DNA of 64,000 nt from Branchipolynoe longqiensis. Lineage: Eukaryota; Annelida; Polychaeta; Phyllodocida; Polynoidae. Position numbers and translations under genes: made by a program. The notes below the pieces were generated by a model. That model saw only the letters and a program-made list of their open reading frames with translations. It made no database searches and was not told the origin of the DNA. The stretch spans positions 117,031,974-117,095,973 of the forward strand of contig CM059188.1 of assembly GCA_030323885.1 (NCBI GenBank), written 5' to 3'. Below, in pieces: positions 31,044-42,126 of the stretch (the stretch's first letter is position 1; each line of letters opens with the position of its first letter).

Positions 31044-31651
31044 TCATCATCATCATGCTGTCGGTCGCGATGCGACAAAGACTGCTTTCATTACTTGAAT
31101 GCCGCTCTCCATTTAGCTCTCTGCTGTGAGAGTCATGTCCATGAGTCGGTCTTAATGTCTCTCAGCTTCAGGTTTCTATTGATGGTATCCTTGAACCGGA
31201 GCCGACGGCACCCTCTCTTTCTGTAACCAGAAGACAGTTGAGAATAGAGGATCTGCTTTGGCAGCCTGTCTGATAACATCCTCATGAGGTGTCCAGTCCA
31301 CCGGAGATTCTTTTTGATCAGAAGATCTTCCATAGAGGGCAGCTCCATCCATTCGAGTATTTCCTTATTTTTCACTTTGTCATTCCAGGTTAGCCTCATG
31401 ATTGAGCACAGATTTCGCATCATGAACACATGTAACTTTTTGACCTGTCGTCTGTACACTGTCCAGGCCTCGGCTCCGTATAGTAGGGTGGATAGCATGA
31501 TGGCACGGTAGATCTTGCCTTTGACCCGCATGGACACATCATTATTACTGGAGACAAAAATCAAAAGATTTGAATCAAATTGGACTGGTGCTGCCCAGCG
31601 GTGAAAACAAGTGATGACACACTTATCCCTTATGGGTCGGGTAAATAACAC
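31044..31651 (-). mobile_element. RTE-like LINE C-terminal fragment
   Basis: Open for 172 codons on the minus strand. It contains VKGKIYRAIMLSTLLYGAEA, WTVYRRQVKKLHVFMMRNL, CSIMRLTWNDKVKNKEILE and LRWTGHLMRML, the usual end of RTE-type endonuclease/reverse-transcriptase polyproteins. Endonuclease and catalytic YADD regions are absent. The 3' end (31044-31190) is the same as at 1689-1830 and 54763-54892 and finishes in ATGATG units. Confidence 0.85.
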
Positions 31652-31679
31652 AGGTAAACACTGCCGTTGTGAATAGCTA

Positions 31680-32152
31680 ATCGTAAGATATTAATACAAA
31701 CAAGGAAGCGTATTCTTCAGTGTTATGTGTGGTCTACTCTAATGTATGGGGCAGAGACATGGACAATCTCTAAGAAAATGTACAAACGTTTAGCAGCATT
31801 TGAGATGTGGACTTATCGAAGGATGATGAAAATATCATGGACAAAGAAGATCACCAACAAAGAAGTTCTCAGAAAAATTAAAAATAAGAAAAGCTTGTTT
31901 GCCACTATACAGACAAAGAAACTTATTTATTTTGGCCACATCATTCGTCAGAGTTCAATATACCGTACATTGTTGGAAGGGAAGGTGAATGGCAGCAGAG
32001 GGAGAGGGAGACCAAGAACATCATGGTTTACAAATATTTCACAGTGGACAGGCTTGAATTATTCACAGTCTATCAGAACAGCACAACATCGGGACAAGTG
32101 GAGAACCATTGCATCCAACCCTCGACTAGAGGATGGAACTATTGATTGATTG
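31680..32152 (+). mobile_element. Second RTE-like LINE C-terminal fragment
   Basis: Plus-strand frame of 141 codons plus upstream in-frame sequence. Motifs: WSTLMYGAETWTISKKM, FEMWTYRRMMKISWTKKIT, KLIYFGHIIRQSS and GRGRPRTSWFTNISQWTGL. It is a different family from the neighbour at 31044-31651; the two are head to head with under 30 bp between. Truncated before the catalytic region, so dead. Confidence 0.85.
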
Positions 32153-32522
32153 AGTTAGCCACACGGCCACCGTGCGAATAATAGCCTTGGCGCTTATTAA
32201 TACCCCCCTCCCCCCCCACACACACACCACACACGGACATACCCCCACCAGCAATACACGACGTTCGTACACACCCGCAGGCTTACTCGCCGACTAACGA
32301 GAGTGGGACAAGTATTGTCTACATTCTCTGCCTCCCACAGCTAATTGGGATCTGTGATCACAGACGCCATTGTTTTAGCGAATAGGAGGAAGCCCAAACG
32401 CAGCCCACGCCCAAGCCCCCTCCCCGCGCTCACCGCCCCCGCTCTCACCCCCACTCTCACCCTCCCCCCTGAGGCAGCGAGCTCTATAAGCACACCGCCA
32501 TGGGCACTCACTCTACTCTGAC
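32153..32522. other. No recognised feature
   Basis: Mixed sequence with a short C/CA-rich piece at 32202-32240. Confidence 0.5.
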
Positions 32523-32845
32523 TAGACGCAGTGGCCGAATCGGTAGAGCGCAGGCTTCCCGTGCGGAAGGTTGCAAGTCCGAATCCAAGTCGAGTCAAAT
32601 CAATGATTTACAAAATTGATACTTGTCGCTACCTAGCGTGGCGCGTGGTATTAATAGGATCGGACAAGGATTGGTTAGTATACTGTCAGGATAATATGAC
32701 TGTGTGGGATATTGTGCCATGGTGCAGGTGGCTCGGTCTCCCAGTGGGGCAGCACTATATATATAAAGTCACCAAGTGTGCACACCGTCACAAGCCGGTA
32801 CCCATCCTGAAATGACCTAGGACATAAAACGACAACAAACAAACA
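32523..32845 (+). mobile_element. SINE-A, well-preserved head
   Basis: GCAGTGGCCGAATCGGTAGA with GCGCAGGCTTCCCGTGCGGA gives the clearest tRNA-like head. Tail ends in ACAACAAACAAACAGACAG. A small TATA expansion (32755-32765) interrupts the GCACTATAAAG word. Confidence 0.88.
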
Positions 32846-33006
32846 GACAGACGACCAACCAGATATCAGTTAGTTTGGGACTCGATCCCATTACCTCTCG
32901 CATGCAGCACACCCACTGGCTGTCTTCACTGTTGCGTCTGTTTACTTCCTCGCGCTACAACAGAGGGAGTGCTTTCTGACACGACGGGCGTTCAGAGACT
33001 GCTACT

Positions 33007-33565
33007 AAAGGCCCTGTCACACCTCGCCGGATTGAGGAAACGGATAGAGCCGGACAACAATATTCTAGTCCGGTGTGATTCGTCGTGAAATGTATCGATT
33101 ATGTAACGGACGGTAACAGTCTGGTAACGGACCGGTAACAGACGGTAATGGATGGTAGCGGTTGATAACGTATCTAAGGATCAACGGACAATTCAGTATA
33201 CAAAAAGAACTATAACGAACAGCAACGGACGTGTAATGGATATGTAACGGACGGACGGGAATGGACGATAACGGACGGTAATGGATGGGAAGGGATGGGA
33301 ACAGATGGGTAATGGACAGGAATGGATGGGGAAGAGAGGGGAACAGTCGGGGAACAGACAGGGAATGGACAGTAACGGATAATAATCACATACGTCAGTC
33401 CGGCACAATCCGTTACAAGTTTTGTGCATGCTCAAAATTTGAAATGGATCAGGCCGGATATCAACGGACATGCAATGGACAAAAACCGGACTTTGCCGGA
33501 CATCAACGGACTTTGTTCCGTTTCAATCCGTTTCCTCAATCCGGTAAAGTGTGACAGGGCCTTAA
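33007..33565. mobile_element. MITE P-b copy 1 (AACGGA interior)
   Basis: Inverted ends AAGGCCCTGTCACACCTCGC and GTGTGACAGGGCCTT, extended by CCGGATTGAGGAAACGGA on both sides. The centre is packed with AACGGAC, GGTAACGG and AATGGAC words, nearly all in one orientation to about 33400, and GGACATCAACGGAC near the right. No coding potential. Confidence 0.85.
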
Positions 33566-33855
33566 GTGATAACAGGCTTGTGTAAACAAATAACACGACC
33601 GGTCACATTTAGACTCACATGTGGTGTCGTTCAACCTATAAATAATATAATGTTTCTCCTGTCGACACGTTTATCTCCACGTTGGCCTTTTCTGCGTTTT
33701 TGTTTTGTTGTTTTTGTTTTGTTCATGAGTTGCTGTTACCAGTGTTAGTATCAATCTATCCACGGACCAAGTAGGTGTTGGCACGCAGCCGAACGCACCC
33801 AGCGGCCGGAACGAGGTGGGACGAGGTGTGGTGAGGTGGGACGAGGTGTGGTGAG
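33566..33855. other. No recognised feature
   Basis: Mixed sequence. A T/G-rich run at 33695-33722. Nothing recognised. Confidence 0.5.
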
Positions 33856-34420
33856 GTTGGCAGCACACTGGGCAGCACATTGAGCAGCACATTGAGCAGC
33901 ACATTGAGCAGCACACAGGGTTACACATATGGCAGCACATAGGGAAGCACATGGGCAGCACATATGCAGCACACAGGGAAGCACATATGGCAGCACATAG
34001 GGAAGCACACAAAGCAGATCACAAAGCAGCACACAGGGTAGCTCAGGGGGCAACACACAGAGAGGCACACAGGGCAGCACACAGAGAGGCACACAGGGCA
34101 GCACACAAAGCAGCACACAAAGCAGATCACAGGGCAGCATACAGGGAAGCACACTGAGCAGCACACATGGCAGCTTACATAGCAGCACACAGAGCACTTC
34201 ACAGAACAGCTCACAGAGTAGTTTACAAAGCAGCACACATGGCAGCTTACATAGCAGCACACAGAGCACTTCACAGAACAGCTCACAGAGTAGTTTACAA
34301 AGCAGCACACGCGGCAGCTTACATAGCAGCACACAGAGCACTTCACAGAACAGCTCACAGAGTAGTTTACAAAGCAGCACACGCGGCAGATCACAAAGCA
34401 GTTTGTAAAGGAGCTTACAC
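33856..34420 (+). repeat. GCAGCACACAGG minisatellite with 72-bp higher-order unit
   Basis: Units of about 12 bp (GCAGCACACAGG, GCAGCACATTGA). From about 34158 a 72-bp block (CATGGCAGCTTACATAGCAG ... AGTAGTTTACAAAG) is repeated three times. The array resumes at 34647 after an inserted MITE-K. Cys/Val-rich antisense frames are artefacts. Confidence 0.92.
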
Positions 34421-34422
34421 TA

Positions 34423-34644
34423 ATGCCTGGTACACGCCTACCATTTGTGCGCACCCACCTACCGTATACGATCTAAAACTGCCCGTTTCGCGCACAAAAC
34501 CTCAGTTTTAGGCATAAAACCGGCCGATTATGATTGCGATTCGCGATTCGAAAAATGAATCGGCCCGTTTTCAGTTTTAAGCTGGTCGGGTCGAGTCGCG
34601 GGTTTTAGTGCGCGAATCGCATACGGTAGGTGTGTACTAGGCAT
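34423..34644. mobile_element. MITE-K copy 2, inserted in the minisatellite
   Basis: 222 bp. Left tip AATGCCTGGTACACGCCTAC, right tip GTAGGTGTGTACTAGGCATT, inverted with two mismatches over about 20 bp; TA at 34421-34422 and 34645-34646. The interior shares AAAACTGCCCGTTTCGCGC with MITE-K copy 1. Minisatellite sequence is on both sides. Confidence 0.88.
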
Positions 34645-34646
34645 TA

Positions 34647-34690
34647 CAGAGCAGCTCACGTAGCAGCTACTGGTGCAGCTCGCACCCCCA
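34647..34690 (+). repeat. Minisatellite remnant right of MITE-K
   Basis: CAGAGCAGCTCACGTAGCAG continues the array interrupted at 34420. Confidence 0.75.
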
Positions 34691-34799
34691 CCCCCGCCCC
34701 ATGATGCTCCTAATTCTCGCGCGCCTAGCATACAGTATCAATAAATCTATTTGGGTGGGAGGCGACTTTGGGAGCGGGTTACATTGTAGCTCGTCCTCA

Positions 34800-35315
34800 G
34801 CCCAGAACACAAAGCACCCATCCCCCCTCGCCCATTCACCCTCCCTCCTCCTCCCCCTCCCTCATTCACCCTCCCTCCTCCCTACCCCACATGCACCCTC
34901 CCTCCCCATTCCTCCATGAAACCTCCCTCCCCTCCCTCCCCTCCCCATCCCTCCCCAGTCCCCTCCCCTCGCCTTCCCCTCCCCACCCTCTCCTCCACTC
35001 CCTTCCACTCCTCTCTCCTCCACTCCCCTCCCCTCCCCGTTCCCCCCTCCCCTCCTCTCCACTCCCATTTCCTTCCCTCAATCCCCACTTCTCCTCCACT
35101 CTCCCTCCCCTTCCCCCCCTCTCCTTTCCCTCCCATCCCCACCCCTCTCTTCCCCTCCCCTCCCCTTTCCCCCCCTCCCCTTTCCCACTCCCCTCCTCCA
35201 TCCCCTCCCGTCCCTTTCCTCATCTCCCCCCCCCATGTACCCCGCCCCTTCCCCTCCCCCTCCCATATGCACCCTCCCACCCCTGCCCCTCCCCCCAGTC
35301 ATCTTCTCAATCCTA
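34800..35315 (+). repeat. CCCTCC polypyrimidine tract
   Basis: About 515 bp almost free of purines. Such tracts can form triplex DNA. Open frames on both strands are compositional. Confidence 0.93.
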
Positions 35316-35380
35316 CACATGTGTGCTAGGCTCTCCTGTATCTCAGGAAGCGGGAAAATAGAGAAACTGCAGGAAACCTA

Positions 35381-35600
35381 AGGGGGGGGGGGGGGGGGGG
35401 GGGGCTCCTCAGTGCGTTGACTCCGATGGAGACGAGAGGATGGAGGAGGCAAGGAGGGGACGTGTGTGTGAGTGGAGGAGATGAGGGGAGATGGGGGAGA
35501 GATGGGAGAGAGATGGGGGAGATGGCAGTGAGTGGAGGTGGTGGAGTGGGGTGGGGGTGGGGATTGGCAGTGGGGAGGGAGGGTGGGGGCCACTTGGCCG
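35381..35600 (+). repeat. Poly-G run and GGAGATGGGG tract
   Basis: A run of 23 G near 35381-35404, then GAGATGGGGGAG-type sequence to about 35600. Confidence 0.85.
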
Positions 35601-35704
35601 TTCAACAGCTATTACTTTATTAGTATTTTACTCTGCGCCAGACGCCTTTGCCCAGAGAGTGGAGGGACGGGTTCTATCCAGTCCCGGCGTGCTCCCCTTA
35701 AAAG

Positions 35705-36062
35705 CCGGGCGGCTCTCGACGGTCGGCTGTCGGCGGGCGGCTGTCGGCGGGCGGCTGTTTGACGGGCGGCTGTCGGTGGGTGGCTGTCAGTGGGCGGCTG
35801 TCGGCGGGGGGTGGGCGACTGTCCATGGGCGGCTGTCCGTGGGTGGCGGGCGGCGAGCGGCGAGCGGCGAGCGGCGAGCGGCGGGTGGCGGGCGGCGGGT
35901 GGCGGGCGACGGGCCGGACGGGCGGGGGCGGCGGGCGGCGGGCGGCGGGCGGCAGGCGGCGGCGGCGGGCGGCGGGCGGCGGGCGGCGGGCGGCGGGCGG
36001 CGGGCGGCGGGCGGCGGGCGGCGGGTGGCGGCCGGCGGGTGGCGGGCGGCGGGTGGCGGGCG
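35705..36062 (+). repeat. GGCGGGC heptamer array
   Basis: Heptamer GGCGGGC, very regular from about 35925 to 36060, with GGCTGTC and GCGAGCG variants at the left. Very high GC, CpG-dense and quadruplex-prone. Frames on both strands are artefacts. Confidence 0.95.
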
Positions 36063-36284
36063 GAACATTGCAGCTCTGGGTAATTTGCCGGCTCACAATT
36101 TGTGACTGACCCTCATGGCCGATTGCCTAACCAGCACCTTCTGGCAGTCCGCAGCTTTGTTAATTACCTCACACAGCGAGTGGCCGCAGCGTGGCGCTGT
36201 AGTAGCAGTTACACCAGCAGCCGCACCGAAAGCCAGCCAGCACCAGCCCCACCCTCCCCGCCTCATGAGAAGGGAGTGTGTGGT
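36063..36284. other. No recognised feature
   Basis: Short mixed, GC-rich sequence. Confidence 0.5.
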
Positions 36285-36690
36285 GAGGAGAGGAAAGGGG
36301 CAGGGGGGGGGGGGGAGGAGAGGAATGGGAGCTGAGGGGAAGAGGGGAGGGAGGGGAGGGATGGGGGAGAAGGGAGGGGAGGGGGGGGAGGGGGTGCAGA
36401 GAGAGACGGGAGGATGTTGGTGTGTGAGGAGAGGGGAGAGGAGGAGAGGGGAGAGAAGAGGGGATGGGGGAGGGAAGGGAGGGGGTGCAGAGAGAGAGGG
36501 GGGCTGGGTAGGTGTGTGAAGGCGAGGAGATGAGGGGAGGGGCGGTATATGAAGGGTTGGCGAGGGAAGGCGAGGAGAAGGTGTGTGAAGGGGAGGGGAT
36601 GGTGAGGAGAGAGGGTGGTGGGGAGAGGGGGAGGGAGTGAGGGGGAGGGGAGAGAGGGGGAGGGGAGTGAGGGGCAGAGAGGTGAGAGTG
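36285..36690 (+). repeat. GGGGAGAGG purine tract
   Basis: About 400 bp purine-rich. GGTGCAGAGAGAG occurs at 36393 and 36484 with the same neighbouring words, suggesting a 91-bp duplication. Confidence 0.88.
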
Positions 36691-37377
36691 GGGGAGGCTG
36701 AGTTATCGGGTGGATATTCACCCTGCCGTCCGCTGGTGCCTGGCTGCCGTCAATAATTCATGGTTAACTACCGCGGACCGAGGCAGGCAGACATGATGAG
36801 GAGGGGATAAGGTGTGAGAGCGGCTGAGTCACTGCGAGCTGCTCCCCGTGAGCTGCTCATCGCGAGCTGCTCATCGCAAGCTGCTCGCCGCTCGCAGCCC
36901 ACCGCCCGCCGCCCAGAGCACACTTCTCGAGATGCTTGCTATTCCCACTCCATATTCACTGTGCCCCCCCCCCCCCCCAGTCCCACCTCCGGCACGATAT
37001 GATGCTCGGCAGTGGGGACTGGGAGACCGTTTCCTCCACGGTTTGATCGTTATGGGCTGCCTTTTGGGCCTGGAGGATTGGATGTAGACTATCGGGACGA
37101 TCAGGTCCAGAATGGAGAGGGGAGGGGGGAGGGAGAGTAGGGGGTGGGGGCGGGGGATTGTGTACAGCGGACCATGTAGGATTTTATGTAGAATTTGGCC
37201 GGGGTTTTGGGATTGGGTGGAGACTATTGACACGATGAGGCTTGGAATGTGAAGGGCGGTTTAGAGCTGGGAGGCTGTGACGGCGGGGGGTGGGAGGGAG
37301 GTGTGTGTGTTGGGGGGGTAGTAGCAGCGCGTGTGTGTGTGTGTGTGGGGGGGGGGTTCTCGTAGGAGTAGCGGGTG
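36691..37377. other. Unassigned, with GAGCTGCTC repeats
   Basis: 36834-36890 has five GAGCTGCTC-like decamers related to 17658-17705. Two diverged words GATTGGATGTAGACTATCGG (37077) and GATTGGGTGGAGACTATTGA (37211) suggest an old duplication. G/T-rich tract near 37290-37360. No gene. Confidence 0.5.
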
Positions 37378-38406
37378 AAGCCTCAAGGACTCCCACGGAC
37401 TCCACATTGCAGACTCCGCCCTGAGCCTTCACAAGCCACCATGGTTTTCCATTCCAGTAGAAACCCGAACCACCAACCTAGTTGCTGCCAAGGCAGTTTA
37501 CACAACCCCAGAATGCCACTCCCTGGCTCTCGAGACTATAAACTCAGGCGAAGGCGAAATCCCCCTCGCTAAGACAGTCCAGACCGATGGCTCCCTTAAC
37601 CCAACATCAGGGAGAGCCACAGCTGGAATCTTCCTCCCCTTCTCCAACACAAAGAACCCCACCAGGGTGTCAGACTTTGATTCCACTCTCGCCGCCATCC
37701 ACTTTGCCCTCAAAGACGTCCACAACTCAAGTGCCATCATCATTACCGACTCTCTGAATGCCCGACACTCCCTCGACCAGACATCAGGCACACCTCAACA
37801 TAGTCATGCTATGGGTCCCCTCCCATATAGGACTCTAATTAGGTAATGACCAGGCCAACTCAGCCGCTCTAGCTGGTGCCAACCGAGCAGATGTGGAGAC
37901 AGCCATTCCTCCCTCCATCACCAAACTGGCCGCCGCCCCTTCTCAAGCCACCACCAAACTCTGGGAACGCGCCACCCAGAAGGAACAAGTATGGAACCTT
38001 TATTCAATAAGCTGGCTCTGGTACAAGCTGGCTCTGGTAACATCCCCCATCCAGTAGGCCTTCCTGCTTCTACCCAAGTCGCCGTCAACCACTTCAGGAC
38101 TGGCTACCGCCATTGGATTGATGTCCCCAACCTACAGCACTGTCCCTGCGGCACTAACATCTTCGATGTGGCACACATACTCGCCTCATGTGTCGCCGTC
38201 GACAGATCTGCCATCAGTTACTTCATGGAGAACTCTGACCGCCAAATCAATGACAATAGGGCCACTCTGGCCATCCTCTTCAGGATTTCCAAGTCATGCT
38301 GGAATGCACTTGCTCGCTTGTACTGCCAGAATGCAGATATCATCAACGCTGTCGGTCGCCCAGACCCTGACACCGAGGACTAGCAGGCCCCACCTCATCC
38401 CCATAC
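37378..38406 (+). mobile_element. RNase H-bearing LINE remnant (3' part)
   Basis: Frame pieces read TRTTNLVAAKAVYTTPECHS, then QTDGSLNP (first RNase H aspartate), STLAAIHFALKD (the usual glutamate position is not Glu), IIITDSLNARHSL (third aspartate), then after a frame break LWVPSHIGL and GNDQANSAALAG. A further shift gives NHFRTGYRHWIDVPN, LQHCPCGTNIFDVAHILASC and a stop at 38383. This is the order RNase H then Cys/His block of I/Ingi-type LINEs. At least two frame breaks; dead. A second copy lies at 50867-51185. Confidence 0.8.
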
Positions 38407-39750
38407 CTTGTGTGTGAGTGTGTAGTGCTGAAATATGGCGTGTATGAGTGTGTAGTGCTGAAACATGGTGTGTATGAGTGTGTAGTGCTGAACCATGGTG
38501 TGTTTGAGTGTGTAGTGCTGAAACATGGTGTGTATGAGTGTGTAGTGCTGAAACATGGTGTGTATGAGTGTGTAGTGCGGAAACATGGTGTGTTTGTGTA
38601 GTGCTGAAACATGGTGTATGAGTGTGTAGTGCTGAAACATGGTGTGTTTGAGTGCGTAGTGCTGAAACATGGTGTGTATGAGCGTGTAGTGCTGAAACAT
38701 GGTGTGTATGAGGTTCTAGTCCTGAAACATGGTGTGTGTGAGTGCATAGTGCTGAAACATAGTGTGTATGAGTGTGTAGTGCTGAAACATGGTGTGTATG
38801 AGTGTGTAGTGCTGAACCATGGTGTGTTTGAGTGTGTAGTGCTGAAACATGGTGTGTATGAGTGTGTAGTGCTGAAACATGGTGTGTATGAGTGTGTAGT
38901 GCGGAAACATGGTGTGTTTGTGTAGTGCTGAAACATGGTGTATGAGTGTGTAGTGCTGAAACATGGTGTGTTTGAGTGTGTAGTGCTGAAACATGGTGTG
39001 TATGAGCGTGTAGTGCTGAAACATGGTGTGTATAAGGTTCTAGTCCTGAAACATGGTGTGTGAGTGCATAGTGCTGAAACATAGTGTGTATGAGTGTGTA
39101 GTGCTGAAACATGGTGTGTTTGAGTGTGTAGTGCTGAAACATGGTGTATGAGTGTGTAGTGCTGAAACATGGTGTGTTTGAGTGTGTAGTGCTGAAACAT
39201 GGTGTGTATGAGTGTGTAGTGCTGAAACATGGTGTGTATGAGTGTGTATGGGTGTGTAGTGCTGAAACATGGTGTGTTTGAGTGTGTAGTGCTGAAACAT
39301 GGTGTGTATGAGTGTCTAGTGCTGAAACATAGTATGTATGAGTGTGTAGTGCTGAAACATGGTGTGTATGAGTGTGTAGTGCTGAAACATGGTGTGTATG
39401 AGTGTGTAGTGCTGACACATGGTGTGTATGAGTGTGTAGTGCGGAAACATGGTGTGTATAAGTGTGTAGTGCTGAAACATGGTGTGTGTGAGTGTGTAGC
39501 GCTGAAACACGTGTGTATGAGTGTGTAGTGCTGAAACATGGTGTGTATGAGGTTGTAGTGCTGAAACATGGTGTGTGTGAGTGCATAGTGCTGAAACATG
39601 GTGTGTATGAGTGTGTAGTGCTGAAACATGGTGTGTATGAGTGTGTAGTGCGGAAACATGGTGTGTATGAGTGTGTAGTGCTGAAACATGGCGTGTATCA
39701 ATATGCAGTGCTGAAACATGGTCTGTATGAGTATGTAGTACTGAAGTAGT
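38407..39750 (+). repeat. 30-bp minisatellite with 324-bp higher-order period
   Basis: About 45 units of GTGTGTATGAGTGTGTAGTG plus CTGAAACATG. Diagnostic variants recur at a spacing of 324 bp: AACCATGG at 38491 and 38815, GCGGAAAC at 38577 and 38901, GGTTCTAGTCC at 38712 and 39036. The array starts within a few bases of the LINE 3' end. The 30-bp period is a multiple of three, giving frames of over 400 codons that are not genes. Confidence 0.96.
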
Positions 39751-40360
39751 GTGAAGATGAAGGTGTGTATGTAGTGTTAGGGGTGTGAAGTTATAGTGCT
39801 AGCTAGAGGTGTTGAGCTGAGAGGTGTGAAGGTGTGGAAATCGACGCATAGTGCAGGAGGTGTGGAGATGAAGGTGTGTATGTAGTGTTAGGAGTGTGAA
39901 GATGAGATTGTATAGGGTGTGAAGATGAGAGGTGTCGCTGGAGCAGTGTTGAGCTGAAGGCGTGTATTTGAAGCTGGGTGTTACAGTTGTGGAACTGAGA
40001 GGTGTGAAGGTGTGGAGATGAAGGTGTGTGTATATAGTGTTAGAGGTGTGAAGCTGAAGGCGTGTATTTGAAGCTGGGTGTTACAGTTGTGGAACTGTGA
40101 AGTGTGAAGGTGTGGAGATGAAGGTGTGTATATATAGTGTTAGAGGTGTGAAGATGAAGGCGTGTATGTGAAGCTGAGTGTTAGAGGTGTGGAACTGAGA
40201 GGTGTGAAGGTGTGGAGATGAAGGTGTGTGTATATAGTGTTACTGTTAGAGGTGTGAAGATGAAGGCGTGTATGTGAATCTGAGTGTTTGAGGTGTGGAA
40301 CTGAGAGGTGTGAAGGTGTTACTGTTAGAGGTGTGGAACTGAGAAGTGTGAAGGTGTGAG
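39751..40360 (+). repeat. About 97-bp minisatellite
   Basis: Units contain GGTGTGAAGGTGTGGAGATG, AAGGTGTGTATATAGTGTTA and GAAGCTGAGTGTTAGAGG; starts near 39995, 40093 and 40192. The last part is shortened. A poly-C run follows at 40370-40382. Confidence 0.85.
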
Positions 40361-40624
40361 CTCCAGTCCCCCCCCCCCCCCCACCCGCCTCTGCTCCTTG
40401 GACCTGCCCACTTCTCCGGCCTCACCCCGGACCTGCCTCTACCCGTTGCAACCCTGAGGCTAGGCGATGACCTGCGCCGCCTGGTGAGAAGATTAATGCA
40501 CAGCGACGCCCGACTGCCCGCCCTGCTGTGTCCCCTACTTAGCCCCCACCCCCACCCCACCCCCCACCCCTCCAGCCCTCCAATACCCACTCACAGGTCA
40601 CCCCCAGGCCCTGACACCACCACC

Positions 40625-40712
40625 ACCCCTCACTCACACACACCCTCACACCCTCACACCCTCACACCCTCACACCCTCACACCCTCACACCCTCACACA
40701 CACACACACACA
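40625..40712 (+). repeat. ACACCCTC octamer array
   Basis: CACACCCTCACACCCTCA units ending in CA dinucleotides. 40383-40624 is C-rich unassigned sequence. Confidence 0.9.
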
Positions 40713-40802
40713 CACCTGACACCGCTCCCAGCTGCACAGTTGTGGTGGCCACATCCCATCGACTAATTCTAATACTATAATAGTTGTCGGACTATATATG
40801 TA

Positions 40803-40998
40803 CAGTAAAGCTTCTCTAACCGACCACCTCCACAGATCGACAACTCCCCTATATCGATCATTTTAGTTGGGTTCCAAACGATCTCCCATACAAACCATTG
40901 TAACGATTTTTTGTTTAAACTCCCTAAACTGACCACCTCCCTAAATGGATAATTTAAAGTTGGTCCCAATGGTCGGTCGATTTAGAGAGGTGTTACTG
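40803..40998. mobile_element. MITE-M (pogo/Tc1-like tips)
   Basis: 196 bp with inverted tips CAGTAAAGCTTCTCTAACCG and GATTTAGAGAGGTGTTACTG, and TA at both borders (40801-40802, 40999-41000). Two internal words CCGACCACCTC and CTGACCACCTC. CAGT tips with TA targets are typical of pogo-type elements. Confidence 0.7.
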
Positions 40999-41082
40999 TA
41001 TATATGCACTCTGTAAAAGCGATGGTTGAATAAACACAATTCTCGTCGACCCTGCGTCAAGAAACCACCAATCAATCAATCA

Positions 41083-41170
41083 AAACATGAGTGCGCGCTG
41101 TCACAAGTCAATACCCGCCTCTATATGACCTTAGATGTTACCAGGACGTAAAACTCCAAGAACCACCCAA
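41083..41170 (+). mobile_element. SINE-A 3' fragment
   Basis: ATGAGTGCGCGCTGTCACAA, ATATGACCTTAGATGTTACC, AGGACGTAAAACTCCAAG. Only the tail is present. Confidence 0.75.
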
Positions 41171-41341
41171 CCCAACTATTCCAGTCACTGCCTTGTATAC
41201 TCAAGGCTGGGATTTAATGGGGTTCGACCTCCGACCTGTTGGTAGATCGTGACCGTAGCATTACGGGGGGTCGCCACCAGGGGGCACGATGGGGTAATAC
41301 TTACAGCGAGGGGTGAGGAAGGGGCTGAAGGTTTGGAGGTT

Positions 41342-41463
41342 GGTCATATCTAAGGTCATATCAGGATCGGTACCGACTTGTGACAGTGCGCACTAATGGC
41401 GACTTCATAGTGCTGCCTCATTGGGAAATCAGGCCGCTGGCACCATGACCCAATATCCCACTC
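41342..41463 (-). mobile_element. SINE-A fragment, cut by a minisatellite
   Basis: CTAAGGTCATATCAGGATCG through ACCATGACCCAATATCCCAC, then the sequence passes directly into the CCACCCACAA array at about 41460. The next expected SINE words (CAGTCACATTATCC) are missing. Confidence 0.75.
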
Positions 41464-41900
41464 CCCCCACAACCACCCACAACCACCATCAATCCCACAA
41501 ACACCCACAAACACCCACAACCACTCACAACCACCCACAACTACCCACAATCACCCACAACCACCCACAACCACCCACGACCATCCACGACCCCCACGAC
41601 CACCCACAACCACCCACAACCACCCACAACCACCCACAATCACCCACAATCACCCACAACCACCCACAACAACCCACAACCACCCACAGCCACCCACAAT
41701 AACCCATAATCACCCACAATCACCCACAATCACCCACAACCACCCACAACCACCCACAACCACCCACAACCACCCACAACCTCCCCACACACAAACCCCC
41801 ACAAACAACACGACACCCACAACCTCCCACGATCTCCCACGAACCCCATGACCCACCACGACCCCCCACGACCTCCCACAAACCCCCACAACCTACCACC
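41460..41900 (+). repeat. 10-bp CCACCCACAA minisatellite
   Basis: About 40 units of CCACCCACAA with point variants; less regular after 41780. It starts inside a SINE-A. Confidence 0.93.
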
Positions 41901-42126
41901 ACCCCACCTGGTTCAGTCTCGGGTTTGCAGAGACCACGGACGTGTGGTGTGGCCTTTGTAAAGCGGCTTGTTCAAGGCCTGTCTGCTCGTCGTCTAGTGT
42001 GATAGGTCTCCGTCCCCCACCCCCACCCCCGTGACCGTGAGTCACGTGACTGACATTCGGCCGGCCTCCCCAACTTGTTTATCACACGCGTACACATAGC
42101 TGCTATTGCTGGGAGAGGGGATGAAA
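41901..42126. other. No recognised feature
   Basis: Short mixed sequence. Confidence 0.5.

Noticed and set aside
32523..32600. Functional tRNA gene in the SINE-A head
   Set aside because: The same head followed by the same body recurs many times; it is a SINE promoter.
35698..36109. Arg/Pro/Ala-rich and Gly/Arg-rich frames
   Set aside because: Both strands of the GGCGGGC array are open in several frames; no coding constraint is visible.
38294..39719. Open frames of 430 and 458 codons with a 10-residue repeat
   Set aside because: The 30-bp minisatellite has a period divisible by three and no stop in those frames. Both run into an unrelated LINE end.
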